Origin: Stieleria varia
GTDB taxonomy: Bacteria > Planctomycetota > Planctomycetia > Pirellulales > Pirellulaceae
Direction of reading: 5' to 3'
NCBI RefSeq assembly: GCF_038443385.1
Contig: NZ_CP151726.1
Location: forward strand, 8,432,001 to 8,496,000
DNA: 64,000 nt
Shown one piece after another: positions 28,789-37,978 of this stretch; position 1 is the first letter of the stretch; every line of letters starts with the position of its first letter. The notes under the pieces are model-generated. The model did not search any database and was not told where the DNA came from. It worked only from the letters and a program-made list of their open reading frames with translations. Position numbers and translations under genes: made by a program.

Positions 28789-29976
28789 ATGAGCATGTCC
28801 GATGACCACCTGGACGCTCCCAAACGAAAAAACCTGTTGAGCATTCTGCTGGGATTCACGGTCGGGTTTCTCCTGGCGGCGGCCGCCATCGTTTTGATCC
28901 GTGGGATGGATTCCGAGACCGACGGCATGAATGCCTTGATCGCCGCGCTCTCGATTTTCGTTCCGGCGTTCTTGCTGACGATGGTCGTCTGGTTCGTGCA
29001 ACGCAAAGGCGAGCGTCGTCCACTTCATTGGCCACTGGCACTGCTATGCGGTGCGGTCGGACTCGGAGGCGCCTCCATGCTTTGGTTCACAGTCCCGACC
29101 CAAGAGCAAGTCCGACAGGAGTACCTAGCCAAACACAGCGACATTTTGAAACGCCGCGCGAATCAATTCGCGAAAATCAAAACGGCTGTCGAATCCGTTC
29201 CCCCTGGCTCACTGTTGGAGACGATCACGGACGAGCAACGCGAGGAGCTCAAGACCCTGCAACTTGACTTTCGCAACACAAAACCACCTCGCCAAGAAAC
29301 ATGGAACACGTTGCTGACCTGCGAAGCGGAGTACGCTCGTGTGGCTGCAGACACCGATCCCGACTCCGTGATGAACTCATGGGACCGCCCCAGCAGAAAG
29401 TTCCCCAGAAAGGATCGCTACCAGTACACGAGTGACAGCGAAGTCGATCAGATCGCCGACTACGCATTCGGCGACCCGTACTTTGGAATCTGGGAACTGG
29501 AGGACACGGTCAAAGACGCGAAAAAAATGAAGTACGTCGTCTACGTCCGCATGACCGATCAAGAATTGCCGGTCCTAACCGGACAAGAATTCCGAGGAGG
29601 GTTTCGCTCTGCCGAAGCCTTTGTGTACGACCTCGACGCCGAGAAAATCGCTTCCGCGTTTACCTTCAGCGCCACCAACAGCGAACAAGTCGACTACCAA
29701 TACCAAGAAAACGCTGGCGTTGCTGGCAAGACCAACTCGGCGATGAATTCGGTCATCGAAGACTTGAACAACAACATGTGGCCGGCCTTCTGGAACCGCA
29801 TCCATCAAGTCGCCCCAGAGTCCAAATCCGAATTCGAGAATCTGGAATTGCCCTACAAACCGCTCAGCTTGGCCGAAGCGTTCTTGAATTGGAAACGCAA
29901 GTCGGATGCGGACAAGGAAAAAGCAAAGAAGATTCAGGCGGAACTGGAGGCTCAAGGTGTTTCGCCTAACCTCTGA
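28789..29976 (+). CDS. Membrane-anchored hypothetical protein
   Basis: About 395 residues from the ATG at 28789, which has an AAGGTG site 6 nt ahead; the frame could begin at 28732. Three membrane helices lie in the first 110 residues (LLGFTVGFLLAAAAIVLI, ALSIFVPAFLLTMVVWFV, LLCGAVGLGGASMLWFTV). A soluble domain of about 280 residues follows, rich in charged residues, with no motif that I recognise. The final residues are lysine-rich (WKRKSDADKEKAKKIQAEL). Its 3' end overlaps the convergent gene at 29952 by 25 nt. Confidence 0.65.
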   Translation: MSMSDDHLDAPKRKNLLSILLGFTVGFLLAAAAIVLIRGMDSETDGMNALIAALSIFVPAFLLTMVVWFVQRKGERRPLHWPLALLCGAVGLGGASMLWFTVPTQEQVRQEYLAKHSDILKRRANQFAKIKTAVESVPPGSLLETITDEQREELKTLQLDFRNTKPPRQETWNTLLTCEAEYARVAADTDPDSVMNSWDRPSRKFPRKDRYQYTSDSEVDQIADYAFGDPYFGIWELEDTVKDAKKMKYVVYVRMTDQELPVLTGQEFRGGFRSAEAFVYDLDAEKIASAFTFSATNSEQVDYQYQENAGVAGKTNSAMNSVIEDLNNNMWPAFWNRIHQVAPESKSEFENLELPYKPLSLAEAFLNWKRKSDADKEKAKKIQAELEAQGVSPNL

Positions 29977-30818
29977 CTTGGCACCAGAAATCCGACCGAC
30001 GACATTCCGACCATGCAAGTCAGCACGGAAAAGAGCCAGAAATTCGACAAAGCTGCGATCGAAAAGAACAGTGTGACTCCCAGTGCGGCTGCCCATCGCG
30101 GTGGCAGTCGCCACATTCCAAATCCGCAAATTGTTTCCACCACCACGACCTTGCGGCTGTACCACATGGCCATCGTTCGCAAAGTCTCCGGCTCAAAGCT
30201 TTCACGAAGTCGATTGAATAGCCAGTGATCCCGGTCGCGAAAATAGATGTCGTAGAACACTTCACCCGACCAGTACTCCGGTGTCCACTTGCCCACCGCT
30301 CCGCCCAACAAGATCATCGACCCAATCAGACGTGCCAAAAACGCAGCGTGTGTCAAGACTGCGACTGAGTCACCCCGCCCCATCCGCGTCGTCAACCACA
30401 GCACCCACAGCGTGACCCACCACGAAGTCGCAAAGGTGGCATCATTGTAGCTGCCCTGATGCACACACAGGATGCTCAGCCCGACCAACGACACCACCGC
30501 CATCGCGATTCGCACCAGGCGAAATTTTCCGACGATCCCGATCAATAGTGATGCCATCGTGCAAAGGAAAGCCCAACGAAGCACTTCGGCGGATCGCAAC
30601 CAATCGGGAAAGAAGGGATCCAGCAACGGTGTGCGATGATAAAGTTCATCGGCGAGCAGAAAGAAACCCTTCTGCCACACCAACCCGCTTGGCGTGATCA
30701 ACGCAAGTTTCCAAAACAGACCGATGAACAGGCTGGCTTGCACGATCAAGTACGCGGCAGTGATCCGGCCGGCGTACGGATCCGTCGTGACGTTTTCGTC
30801 TGACTCGCCATTCGTCAC
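29952..30818 (-). CDS. Polytopic membrane protein, possibly HTTM-like
   Basis: A 288-residue protein with about seven membrane segments. The pattern of a long membrane bundle with aromatic-rich loops (FYDIYFRDRDHWLFNRLRESF) and histidines recalls HTTM/vitamin K carboxylase-like proteins, but key residues cannot be confirmed by eye. Its start ATG overlaps the stop of the upstream 150-residue gene by 4 nt (ATGA), so the two are coupled, as HTTM genes often are with a small partner. Function unknown. Confidence 0.55.
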   Translation of the reverse strand: MTNGESDENVTTDPYAGRITAAYLIVQASLFIGLFWKLALITPSGLVWQKGFFLLADELYHRTPLLDPFFPDWLRSAEVLRWAFLCTMASLLIGIVGKFRLVRIAMAVVSLVGLSILCVHQGSYNDATFATSWWVTLWVLWLTTRMGRGDSVAVLTHAAFLARLIGSMILLGGAVGKWTPEYWSGEVFYDIYFRDRDHWLFNRLRESFEPETLRTMAMWYSRKVVVVETICGFGMWRLPPRWAAALGVTLFFSIAALSNFWLFSVLTCMVGMSSVGFLVPSQRLGETP

Positions 30819-31267
30819 GGCAGCGCCTCGCGGATCATTTCGAATTTGCCGTCACCCAGCGGTTTCAAATGAACCCGCGTCTCCATCGTCTGACCACGAT
30901 AGGTCGTCCACAATGTGACCCAACGATCGGTCCCCGGTTCGGTCAACAGGTAACGCGTGTTCGCGAACGTCAGCACCCGCATGGGAAAATGGTTGATGTA
31001 ACGTCGCTCGCTCTGATCCAAGATCGGACTGAGAAAATCCGCGGGCACGTCTTGCACTTCGTATTGATTGCTGAAGTTGTACATGGCCGGGATGGGCTGC
31101 TGAAGGGCAAACCAAGCAAACGACGAACTGCTTAAATGAAACCGCCCCATGGTCGAACGAGCGACCGCTGGCACGAATGGCGTGAGCAACAACCAAAACG
31201 CGACGCAGCACACGAGGGCAACGATCCCTCGAAAGAACCAGTCGTTGGATGGTTTTGGATGTGTCAT
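30815..31267 (-). CDS. Hypothetical protein with one N-terminal membrane helix
   Basis: A 150-residue protein with a single hydrophobic helix (FFRGIVALVCCVAFWLLL) near the N-terminus and a periplasm-facing domain of about 110 residues ending in RVHLKPLGDGKFEMIREALP. It is coupled to the membrane protein at 29952 by an ATGA overlap and probably forms a complex with it (inference). No family recognised. Upstream lie only repeats, then the metacaspase gene. Confidence 0.6.
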   Translation of the reverse strand: MTHPKPSNDWFFRGIVALVCCVAFWLLLTPFVPAVARSTMGRFHLSSSSFAWFALQQPIPAMYNFSNQYEVQDVPADFLSPILDQSERRYINHFPMRVLTFANTRYLLTEPGTDRWVTLWTTYRGQTMETRVHLKPLGDGKFEMIREALP

Positions 31268-31378
31268 GGAGAGCCAGCCCGCAGGGATTGTCCGAACGCC
31301 GCATCATCCTACAAAAACCCAGCAACCGGTCACAATCGCGAATTTCCCGAAAGAGAGCCGGTGGCTCGACGCCGCTAC

Positions 31379-31515
31379 GTGTTTGACCCGCAGCCGAAGG
31401 CGTAGGAGACACCACCAAACGGATTGAACCGCGGAAACAATCGCCGCTTCCGCCTACGCCTGTCGGCTACGGGTCAAACAGGGCAGGCTCGATTCTCGCG
31501 TCTCGGAGAGACGCG
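31379..31515. repeat. Inverted dispersed repeat and a GC hairpin
   Basis: TTTGACCCGCAGCCGAAGGC (from about 31381) faces an imperfect complement ending GGCTACGGGTCAAACA (to 31480). The same unit occurs as tandem copies at 45111-45267. At 31497-31515 follows a perfect hairpin CGCGTCTC-GGA-GAGACGCG. The stretch 31268-31647 contains no gene. Confidence 0.75.
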
Positions 31516-31647
31516 GCTACGTGGTTTAATCGACGGTGTTGCTGGCGCTACGCCTTCCGCTACGGCACCTACGGAACTCCGGCTACCGCCTCCATTCCTC
31601 CGGGCCTCCGCTCTCGGCTCCGCTTGCTCGCTCGTTTAGCTCAGCCC

Positions 31648-33252
31648 TTACCGACCTACGGCAACGCGGAAGCCCAGGTCGTAGCTCCGGAAGCCCGGCG
31701 AGATGAAGTTGCGGTCCGCCGACCGGCAGTACCCGGCAACGTCGTACCAGCTACCGCCGCGAAACCCGCGGAGCGAGCCTGTAGAAGGGCCCTGAGGGTC
31801 GGTGACGCTTCCAGCTGGGTAGTCCGCTTTCCAATCCGAGCACCATTCCCAAACGTTTCCGTGCATGTCATACAGACCAAACGCATTCGCTCGCTTCAGT
31901 CCGACCTCATGCGCAAACTTCTGTTCGACATCCCACGCATTTCCGTCGAACCAGCCATATTCACTCAATCCCGTGGGATCGTCACCAAAACCATATGCCG
32001 TCGTCGTGCCGCCTCGGCACGCGTATTCCCATTCCGCTTCCGTCGGCAAACGATACGTCTTGCCCTCCTTTGCACTCAACTTCTTGCAAAACTCCACCGC
32101 ATCCTCCCAGCTCACGTACGTCGCGGCGACGTTCGACCCTTCCTTTACGTATCTTTGTCCCTTCCAAGGCGTCGTACCCATCACCGATTCCCATTGCCCC
32201 TGTGTCACCTCGGTCGTGCCAAGGTAAAAGTCCTTGGTCAATGTCACTCGATGCTGGGTCTCATCATCCTGTCTGTCTTGCTCCGTTGCGGGTGATCCCA
32301 TCAGGAACGTCCCAGCGGGAATCAAGTTCAACCGCATGCCGATGCTGTTGGTGATCGATTTCGCGGTTGCGTCGGATTGCGGCTTGGTCGGATTCATCTC
32401 GGCGGGTTGCCGACCTCGGTCAAGCCGGACCAGTTTCATCGCACCCGTGGCACGACCCAAGCGTTCGGGAATCTGCGGTTTACCGATGTTCACCCGCGCC
32501 CATTTCTGCACGCTCTTGATCGTGAAATATTCCAGTTCGATGAGATCAACGGCTTGGTCCCCGTCATCGTCGGCTTCGCCCGCCAATGCGCGATTGACGA
32601 AGTGAAAGAAGACGCCGCTTTGCAAGTCCGGCGATTCAAAGGATTGCTGCGAAGCACTGCAACTGAAAATCGCGACCGTTCCACCGGACAGAACCGGAGC
32701 CGCACGATCGAGAACGGGTTCCAGCTCGATCCGCTTGGCCGTCTTGGCCACCTGTGTCAACGGATCGTCGCGACAGGCGTCGACCAACAGTAATTTCGTT
32801 CGTGCTTTGCAACGATTGAGCGATTCGTAAATCTCCGTCAATGAAATGAGTGTCGACTTGTCGGTCGGTTTGGCGTCCAAGGGACAGAAGTAGTTCACCG
32901 GATCGCCCTTGAATTGCAGTCCGTGCCCGGAGAATCCGACGATGATCGAATCGTCCGGGCCGAGTTCACTGAGCAACAGTTGGAACTCGCGTCGGATTTG
33001 ATCTGACCGCGGAGAAAGACGTGCTTTTCCTAGTGACATTCGCTGAGTCATCAAAACGATGTTGTCTTGCGGGACGCCGGATCGGTAGAGAGTCCCCGCC
33101 AGCGTGTGAACGTCGTCTTCGGTGTATTTCAGTGCGGTCAGCTCGTTGTGCAGCGAGTAATCACGCACACCAACGAGAAACGCGTATTGCTCGCCCTGGA
33201 CCGGCGAGACCAGGGCAAACAGCAAGAGCAAGAGGAGGGTGCGAGTGATCAT
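31648..33252 (-). CDS. Secreted metacaspase-like (C14) protein fused to an FGE/SUMF1-like domain
   Basis: 534 residues from the ATG at 33252, which starts a signal peptide (MITRTLLLLLLFALVSPVQG). Residues 22-270 are a caspase-fold domain: YAFLVGVRDY, catalytic His110 in VGFSGHG, Cys160 in LLLVDACRDD. Residues 302-532 are a formylglycine-generating-enzyme-like domain: GMRLNLIPAGTFLMGS, TEVTQGQWESVMG, RLPTEAEWEYACRGG, YDMHGNVWEWCSDW, RGGSWYD. The usual pair of active-site cysteines near the C-terminus is not evident (only one, in GYCRSAD), so this part is probably a binding module. Such fusions are known from planctomycete metacaspase surveys. Substrates of C14 enzymes of this type are cut after Lys or Arg. 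A repeat array starts about 185 nt upstream of its start. Confidence 0.85.
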   Translation of the reverse strand: MITRTLLLLLLFALVSPVQGEQYAFLVGVRDYSLHNELTALKYTEDDVHTLAGTLYRSGVPQDNIVLMTQRMSLGKARLSPRSDQIRREFQLLLSELGPDDSIIVGFSGHGLQFKGDPVNYFCPLDAKPTDKSTLISLTEIYESLNRCKARTKLLLVDACRDDPLTQVAKTAKRIELEPVLDRAAPVLSGGTVAIFSCSASQQSFESPDLQSGVFFHFVNRALAGEADDDGDQAVDLIELEYFTIKSVQKWARVNIGKPQIPERLGRATGAMKLVRLDRGRQPAEMNPTKPQSDATAKSITNSIGMRLNLIPAGTFLMGSPATEQDRQDDETQHRVTLTKDFYLGTTEVTQGQWESVMGTTPWKGQRYVKEGSNVAATYVSWEDAVEFCKKLSAKEGKTYRLPTEAEWEYACRGGTTTAYGFGDDPTGLSEYGWFDGNAWDVEQKFAHEVGLKRANAFGLYDMHGNVWEWCSDWKADYPAGSVTDPQGPSTGSLRGFRGGSWYDVAGYCRSADRNFISPGFRSYDLGFRVAVGR

Positions 33253-33436
33253 CAGAACGTATCGCGGCGAGTATATGGATTGGGTACCACCGCTAGCGGC
33301 GTATTGGAAGGTAATCGTACTGGACGAGGAAAACTTCCCGAAGGACGATTTTTTTGTTCTAGCAGCGAAGATTCTAGCTTCTGTGGAGACGCCCCCACTG
33401 ACCGAAAACAACCGCACCGCCATGATAGCGAACGCC

Positions 33437-33632
33437 GTGAGCCTCAGGCGCTAGCCGTGGGCCCGAAGCGGATTGCAGTACCGGCCCACGGCGCCTGTGA
33501 GCCTCAGGCGCTAGCCGTGGGCCCGAAGCGGATTGCAACACAGGCCCACGGCTAGCGCCTGAGGCTAACGCGCTAGCCGTGGGCCCGAAGCGGATTGCAG
33601 CACCGGCCCACGGCTAGCGCCTGAGGCTCACG
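33437..33632. repeat. REP-like array downstream of the RAYT gene
   Basis: Three inverted pairs of the core CCTCAGGCGCTAGCCGTGGG and its complement, separated by CGAAGCGGATTGCA-type spacers. The core can fold as an imperfect hairpin, CAGGC-GCTA-GCC-TG with one bulged G, as REP elements do. The array ends one base from the stop codon of the transposase gene. Confidence 0.9.
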
Positions 33633-33633
33633 T

Positions 33634-34089
33634 TCATTGGGCTTCCAGGACGTAGATGATGCAATCATGGATTTCTTGTTCAGTGTCAAGGATCTCGATA
33701 TCAGCCCCCTTTGCCCATGTTCGCTCGACTATCAATGGGATCTCTTGTTGCCGTAGGTGTCGTGTGCAATTCGCTTTGAGCTGATCGCGAACGGCTTTCG
33801 GGCCTCGATCTGCAACAACGACAAGATGCACATGATTGGTGCGAGCATTCACAGCCAGTAGAGACCAGCCTCGATAATTGCAGTGCTCCTGGCAAGCCTT
33901 TTCTACCGTTTGCCGATCTTGTTCCGACAAGACAACGGGATCAAACCGCATCTGCTCTCGGCACCACTGCTCCAATTCGGGCCGTGGTTGTTGGTTACCA
34001 GCCCCGCGTTTGCGCCAGCCTCGCGAATCCCCAGGTAACCGTGATCCGTAGGTTGCCCAAGTGATGAAGTATGTCCAACGTTCAACCAT
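33634..34089 (-). CDS. REP-associated tyrosine transposase (Y1/HUH, RAYT)
   Basis: A 151-residue protein of the IS200/RAYT kind. The front (YFITWATYGSRLPGDSRGW) is typical of the subgroup common in planctomycetes. The HUH motif is His86-Val-His88 in TNHVHLVVVA, and the candidate catalytic tyrosine is Tyr146 in CIIYVLEAQ. RAYTs cut and join single-stranded DNA at REP hairpins and are not self-mobile in the usual sense. This gene is intact and lies directly between two REP arrays, which is the classical 'REPtron' layout. The start ATG at 34089 is clear. Both arrays carry the same core, so they are its likely substrates. Confidence 0.9.
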   Translation of the reverse strand: MVERWTYFITWATYGSRLPGDSRGWRKRGAGNQQPRPELEQWCREQMRFDPVVLSEQDRQTVEKACQEHCNYRGWSLLAVNARTNHVHLVVVADRGPKAVRDQLKANCTRHLRQQEIPLIVERTWAKGADIEILDTEQEIHDCIIYVLEAQ

Positions 34090-34185
34090 TCTTTGCCCCC
34101 AACCGCAGTGGTCCGCTTAATCGGCCTCGAGAATTGTAGGCATGAGATTGTAATAATCGTCTCGATAATCGGCCACCACGTTCCT

Positions 34186-34786
34186 GTGAGCCTCAGGCGC
34201 TAGCCGTGGGCCCAATGCGGATTACGGCACAGGCCCACGGCGTTTGTGAGCCTCAGGCGCTAGCCGTGGGCCCAATGCGGATTACGGCACAGGCCCACGG
34301 CTAGCGCCTGAGGCTCACTCTCAATGGGCAACGCAATTGGTGATTTTGAAATCATTATCACGAACATGCAGCGCAATACAGCACCGGCCCACGGCGTTTG
34401 TGAGCCTCAGGCGCTAGCCGTGGGCCCAATGCGGATTACGGCACAGGCCCACGGCTAGCGCCTGAGGCTCACTCTCAATGGGCAACGCAATTGGTGATTT
34501 TGAAATCATTATCACGAACATGCAGCGCAATACAGCACCGGCCCACGGCGTTTGTGAGCCTCAGGCGCTAGCCGTGGGGCCGAAGCGGATTACGGCACAG
34601 GCCCACGGCTAGCGCCTGAGGCTCACTCTCAATGGGCAACGCAATTGGTGATTTTGAAATCATTATCACGAACATGCAGCGCAATACAGCACCGGCCCAC
34701 GACGTTTGTGAGCCTCAGACGCTAGCCGTGGGGCCAATGCGGATTGCAGTACAGGCCCACGGCTAGCGCCTGAGGCTCACGTTACG
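34186..34786. repeat. REP array of 154-bp tandem units
   Basis: REP starts (GTGAGCCTCAG) occur at 34186, 34246, 34400, 34554 and 34708. The last three steps are each exactly 154 nt. Each unit holds an inverted REP pair plus a shared unique segment (CAATGGGCAACGCAATTGG through CATGCAGCGCAATACAGCAC). Units differ at only a few sites, so the amplification is recent. The array ends 2 nt before the gatB stop. Confidence 0.95.
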
Positions 34787-34788
34787 GC

Positions 34789-36252
34789 CTACCCGTTGAT
34801 CAACTTCAGCGCTATCTCGCTGACCTGCTGAGGACTCGCGTTGGGGTTCTTCTTGCGGGCCTGTCCGATCAGCGCACCGACCGCCTTGTTGTTGCCGCCT
34901 TGAACATCCGCAACGATTTTCGGGTTCGCGTCCAACAACTCTTGCACCAACGTTTCCAATTCACTGCCATCGACCGATTCGATCCCCAGTGACTTGATCG
35001 CCTGCGTGACACTTTCGTCGTGATCCATCAAGTGCTTGAAAACATCACGCGCTCGGTCGTTGGTCAATTCACCCGCGACGACCTTGCCCAACAACTCCCC
35101 AAGTTTCTCAGCGGAAACGGGGAACGCATCGATGGACAGTTGACGTTCCTTGGACTCACGCATCACGTCCTGCTGGATCCAGGCACTCGCGCGCCTCGCG
35201 TCCGATGCACCGGCGACAGTCTCAAAGAACACGATCATCGCGGCACCTTGAGAAACGATCACGTCGGAGTCGTATTGCTTGATGCCGTACTGGGACACCA
35301 GCCGCGTGCGAGCTTCATCGGGTGTCTCCCCCAACGAAGCACGGATCTCCTCGACTCGCTCGCGTGGAATCCGAACTGGCAACAAGTCGGGATCGGGGAA
35401 ATAACGATAGTCAGCGGACTCTTCCTTTTCACGCTGGGCGTACGTGATCTCCTTGTTATCGTCCCAGCCGAACGTCCGCTTGCCGTCCTTGAAAGTTTGA
35501 CCGGTTTGCTCCCACTCGTCGTACTGACGCTCGATCTCATAAGCGATCGCGCCGGCCACGCTGCGGAAGCTGTTCATGTTCTTGACCTCGACGATCCGCG
35601 TCGCGATCTTCTCACCGGCTTTGTCGATGTGCAAGTTGATGTTCACGTCGACACGCAAGCTGCCTTCCTGCATCTCGCAATCGGAGACGCCGAGGTGGAT
35701 CATCAACTCCTTGAGCTTGGTCAAGTACGCCAGGGCTTCCTCGGCGGAACGCATGTCGGGCTCACTGACGATTTCCAACAGCGGTGTGCCGCAGCGGTTC
35801 AGGTCGATGCGACTGTCGCTGCGTCCCGCCGCTTCGTCGTGCATGCTCTTCCCGGCGTCTTCTTCCAAGTGAGCACGGGTGAGCTGAATTCTGCGGACGC
35901 TGCCGGGATTTGCCGGGTCGTCGATCTCGACGTAACCTCCGTCACAAATCGGCAAATCGAATTGGCTGATCTGATATCCCTTGGGCAAATCCGGATAGAA
36001 GTACTGTTTGCGGTCCCATTTGGTCAGCGGCGGAATCTCGCTGTTGAGCGCCAGACCGGCGCGAACGGCCAAGTCGATGGCGTTTTGATTCATCACGGGC
36101 AACGCACCGGGCAACCCCAAACAAACCGGACAAACTTGAGTGTTCGGCGGGCTTCCGAATTGCGTGCTGCAACCACAAAACAGCTTCGTCGCCGTCTTGA
36201 GTTGCACGTGAACTTCCAGTCCGATGATCGTTGTGAATGGCAGTCGCGTCAT
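34789..36252 (-). CDS. gatB: Asp/Glu-tRNA amidotransferase subunit B
   Basis: A 487-residue subunit of the amidotransferase that converts Glu-tRNA(Gln) or Asp-tRNA(Asn) to the amide. N-terminal motif IIGLEVHVQLKTATKLFCGC, then the zinc cysteines (CGC...CPVCLGLPG), KWDRKQYFYPDLPKGYQISQ, HLEEDAGKS, GTPLLEIVSEPD and the C-terminal helical tRNA-binding YqeY-like tail. Length is standard. It is coupled to gatA by an ATGA overlap (36249-36252). Downstream the REP array begins almost at once. Confidence 0.97.
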   Translation of the reverse strand: MTRLPFTTIIGLEVHVQLKTATKLFCGCSTQFGSPPNTQVCPVCLGLPGALPVMNQNAIDLAVRAGLALNSEIPPLTKWDRKQYFYPDLPKGYQISQFDLPICDGGYVEIDDPANPGSVRRIQLTRAHLEEDAGKSMHDEAAGRSDSRIDLNRCGTPLLEIVSEPDMRSAEEALAYLTKLKELMIHLGVSDCEMQEGSLRVDVNINLHIDKAGEKIATRIVEVKNMNSFRSVAGAIAYEIERQYDEWEQTGQTFKDGKRTFGWDDNKEITYAQREKEESADYRYFPDPDLLPVRIPRERVEEIRASLGETPDEARTRLVSQYGIKQYDSDVIVSQGAAMIVFFETVAGASDARRASAWIQQDVMRESKERQLSIDAFPVSAEKLGELLGKVVAGELTNDRARDVFKHLMDHDESVTQAIKSLGIESVDGSELETLVQELLDANPKIVADVQGGNNKAVGALIGQARKKNPNASPQQVSEIALKLING

Positions 36253-37724
36253 GATGCGGGCCGTTTGGTGTGAAAATCAGTAACGGTTTGAAACGCGTGA
36301 GCGGCGGACAACAAACGTGCTTCGTCCAACACGGGTGCTTGCAACTGAATCCCGATTGGCAATCCTCCGGCGTTGAATCCGCCCGGCAACGAGATCGCCG
36401 GGATGCCGGCCAAGTTCGCGCCGACGGTGAACAGGTCGCACAAGTACATTTGCACGGGATCGTCGATCTTGTCACCCAACTCAAAGGCCGGCGTCGGCGC
36501 GACCGGACCGAGTAATAAATCGGCTTGAGCGAATGCGTTGTCGTAATCGCCTTTGATCAACCGGCGAACTTTCAACGCCTTGTTGTAGTACTCATCCGCG
36601 TAGCCTTCGCTCAGCGCGTAGGTGCCGATCATGATCCGCCGTTTGACTTCGGCGCCAAACCCCTGCGATCGGCTTTGACAATACATCGAAACCAGCGGCC
36701 CCAACTCGGGATCGACTTTCACCGGATCGGCACGGTGTCCGTAGTGGGCACCGTCGAAACGTGACAGGTTGCTGCTGGCTTCACTGGGCGCGATCACATA
36801 GTAAGTCGGTACGCCGTATTCCTTGTGTGGCAACTCAACATCCACGATCGTTGCACCGAGCCCAACGAAGACATCGATCGAGTCAAGCACGACTTGCCGG
36901 ACCTCGGGGTCGAGCCCGTCAACGTCCAAGGCGTCTCGCAAGACACCAATGCGCACCCCGCTGAGATCGGTCGAATCAAGGGCTTGCATGTAATCCGGAA
37001 CGGGACGATCCAACGAAGTCGAATCGCGTGGTTCGAAACCGGCGATGGTTTGCATGAGCAACGCGCAATCGGCCGCCGACCAAGCCATCGGTCCGACTTG
37101 ATCCAAGCTGCTGGCAAAGGCGATCAAGCCGTAGCGACTGACGCGTCCGTAGGTGGGTTTCATTCCGGTGATGCCACAGAAAGACGCCGGTTGTCGAATC
37201 GAACCACCAGTGTCGGTCCCCAAACTCAGCGGCACCGTCCCCGCCGCGACCGCCGCGGCCGCCCCGCCACTGCTGCCGCCGGGTGTCCGCTGGGTGTCCC
37301 ATGGATTGCGAGTGACGCCAAAGAAGCTGGTTTCGGTACTGGCCCCCATCGCGAACTCGTCCATGTTCGTCTTGCCCACGATCACCGCATCGGCGGCCCG
37401 CAGCTTTTCCACGACGGTGGCGTCGTAGGGTGGGACAAAATTTCGCAGCATGTTGGAGGAGCAAGTCGCCGGCATGCCGGTGGCACACAAGACATCCTTC
37501 ACCGCAACGGGAACCCCGGCCAGCGGCCCCAATGTCTCACCGGCGGCTCGTCTGGCGTCCACGGCGGCGGCGGCCTGCAAAGCGGATTCGGCGGCCACGT
37601 GAGTGAATGAATTATGTGTCGGTTGCGAAGCCTCAATCGCGGCGATCGCGCGCTCGGCGATCTCGACGGCGGTGATCTCCCCGTCGGCCTGAAGTCTCAG
37701 CAATTGCTGGGCGGAATGAAGCAT
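36249..37724 (-). CDS. gatA: Asp/Glu-tRNA amidotransferase subunit A
   Basis: A 491-residue amidase-signature protein that supplies ammonia from glutamine to GatB. The catalytic triad is complete: Lys76 (VPVAVKD), cis-Ser151/152 region (TPGGSSGGAAAAV) and nucleophile Ser175 (GTDTGGSIRQP). It is upstream of gatB with a 4-nt overlap. The usual third gene, gatC, is not upstream here, so GatC must be encoded elsewhere if the complex is the standard one. Confidence 0.97.
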   Translation of the reverse strand: MLHSAQQLLRLQADGEITAVEIAERAIAAIEASQPTHNSFTHVAAESALQAAAAVDARRAAGETLGPLAGVPVAVKDVLCATGMPATCSSNMLRNFVPPYDATVVEKLRAADAVIVGKTNMDEFAMGASTETSFFGVTRNPWDTQRTPGGSSGGAAAAVAAGTVPLSLGTDTGGSIRQPASFCGITGMKPTYGRVSRYGLIAFASSLDQVGPMAWSAADCALLMQTIAGFEPRDSTSLDRPVPDYMQALDSTDLSGVRIGVLRDALDVDGLDPEVRQVVLDSIDVFVGLGATIVDVELPHKEYGVPTYYVIAPSEASSNLSRFDGAHYGHRADPVKVDPELGPLVSMYCQSRSQGFGAEVKRRIMIGTYALSEGYADEYYNKALKVRRLIKGDYDNAFAQADLLLGPVAPTPAFELGDKIDDPVQMYLCDLFTVGANLAGIPAISLPGGFNAGGLPIGIQLQAPVLDEARLLSAAHAFQTVTDFHTKRPAS

Positions 37725-37834
37725 GATCGGTCGATATGGCGTGAAATCTGACGAAAAACAGGTTCAAGCCGCCGATTATCGACCAAGAACCCGCCCTCGC
37801 CTACCGGGCAGGCCAAAGGCATTCTCTAGCCCCG

Positions 37835-37859
37835 GTAGGTCATGCACAGCATGACCTAC
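37835..37859. repeat. Palindromic dispersed repeat (GTAGGTCATGC family)
   Basis: GTAGGTCATGC-ACA-GCATGACCTAC, an 11-bp stem. Similar copies occur at 38635-38655, 57755-57775 and 57871-57890. It lies in the 254-nt gap between gatA and the toxin gene. Confidence 0.8.
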
Positions 37860-37978
37860 GATTGCTGACAAGCCTTGCCAACAATGGACTTGGAGTCATC
37901 GCTACCGCAATGCCTTGCCATAGCTCCCCATCACCTTCCCACAGGCGATAGTCGTCAATTGTGTAGTGAGGGGTCATG

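Noticed and set aside
33067..33555. 162-residue forward frame running into the REP array
   Set aside because: Its end is translated repeat (repeated EPQALAVGPKRIA) and it is antisense to the metacaspase N-terminus.
34186..34786. CRISPR array
   Set aside because: Repeats are long inverted REP pairs, units are nearly identical including the 'spacer' parts, and no cas gene is near.
35020..36273. 417-residue forward frame across gatB
   Set aside because: Antisense shadow of an unmistakable gatB gene.
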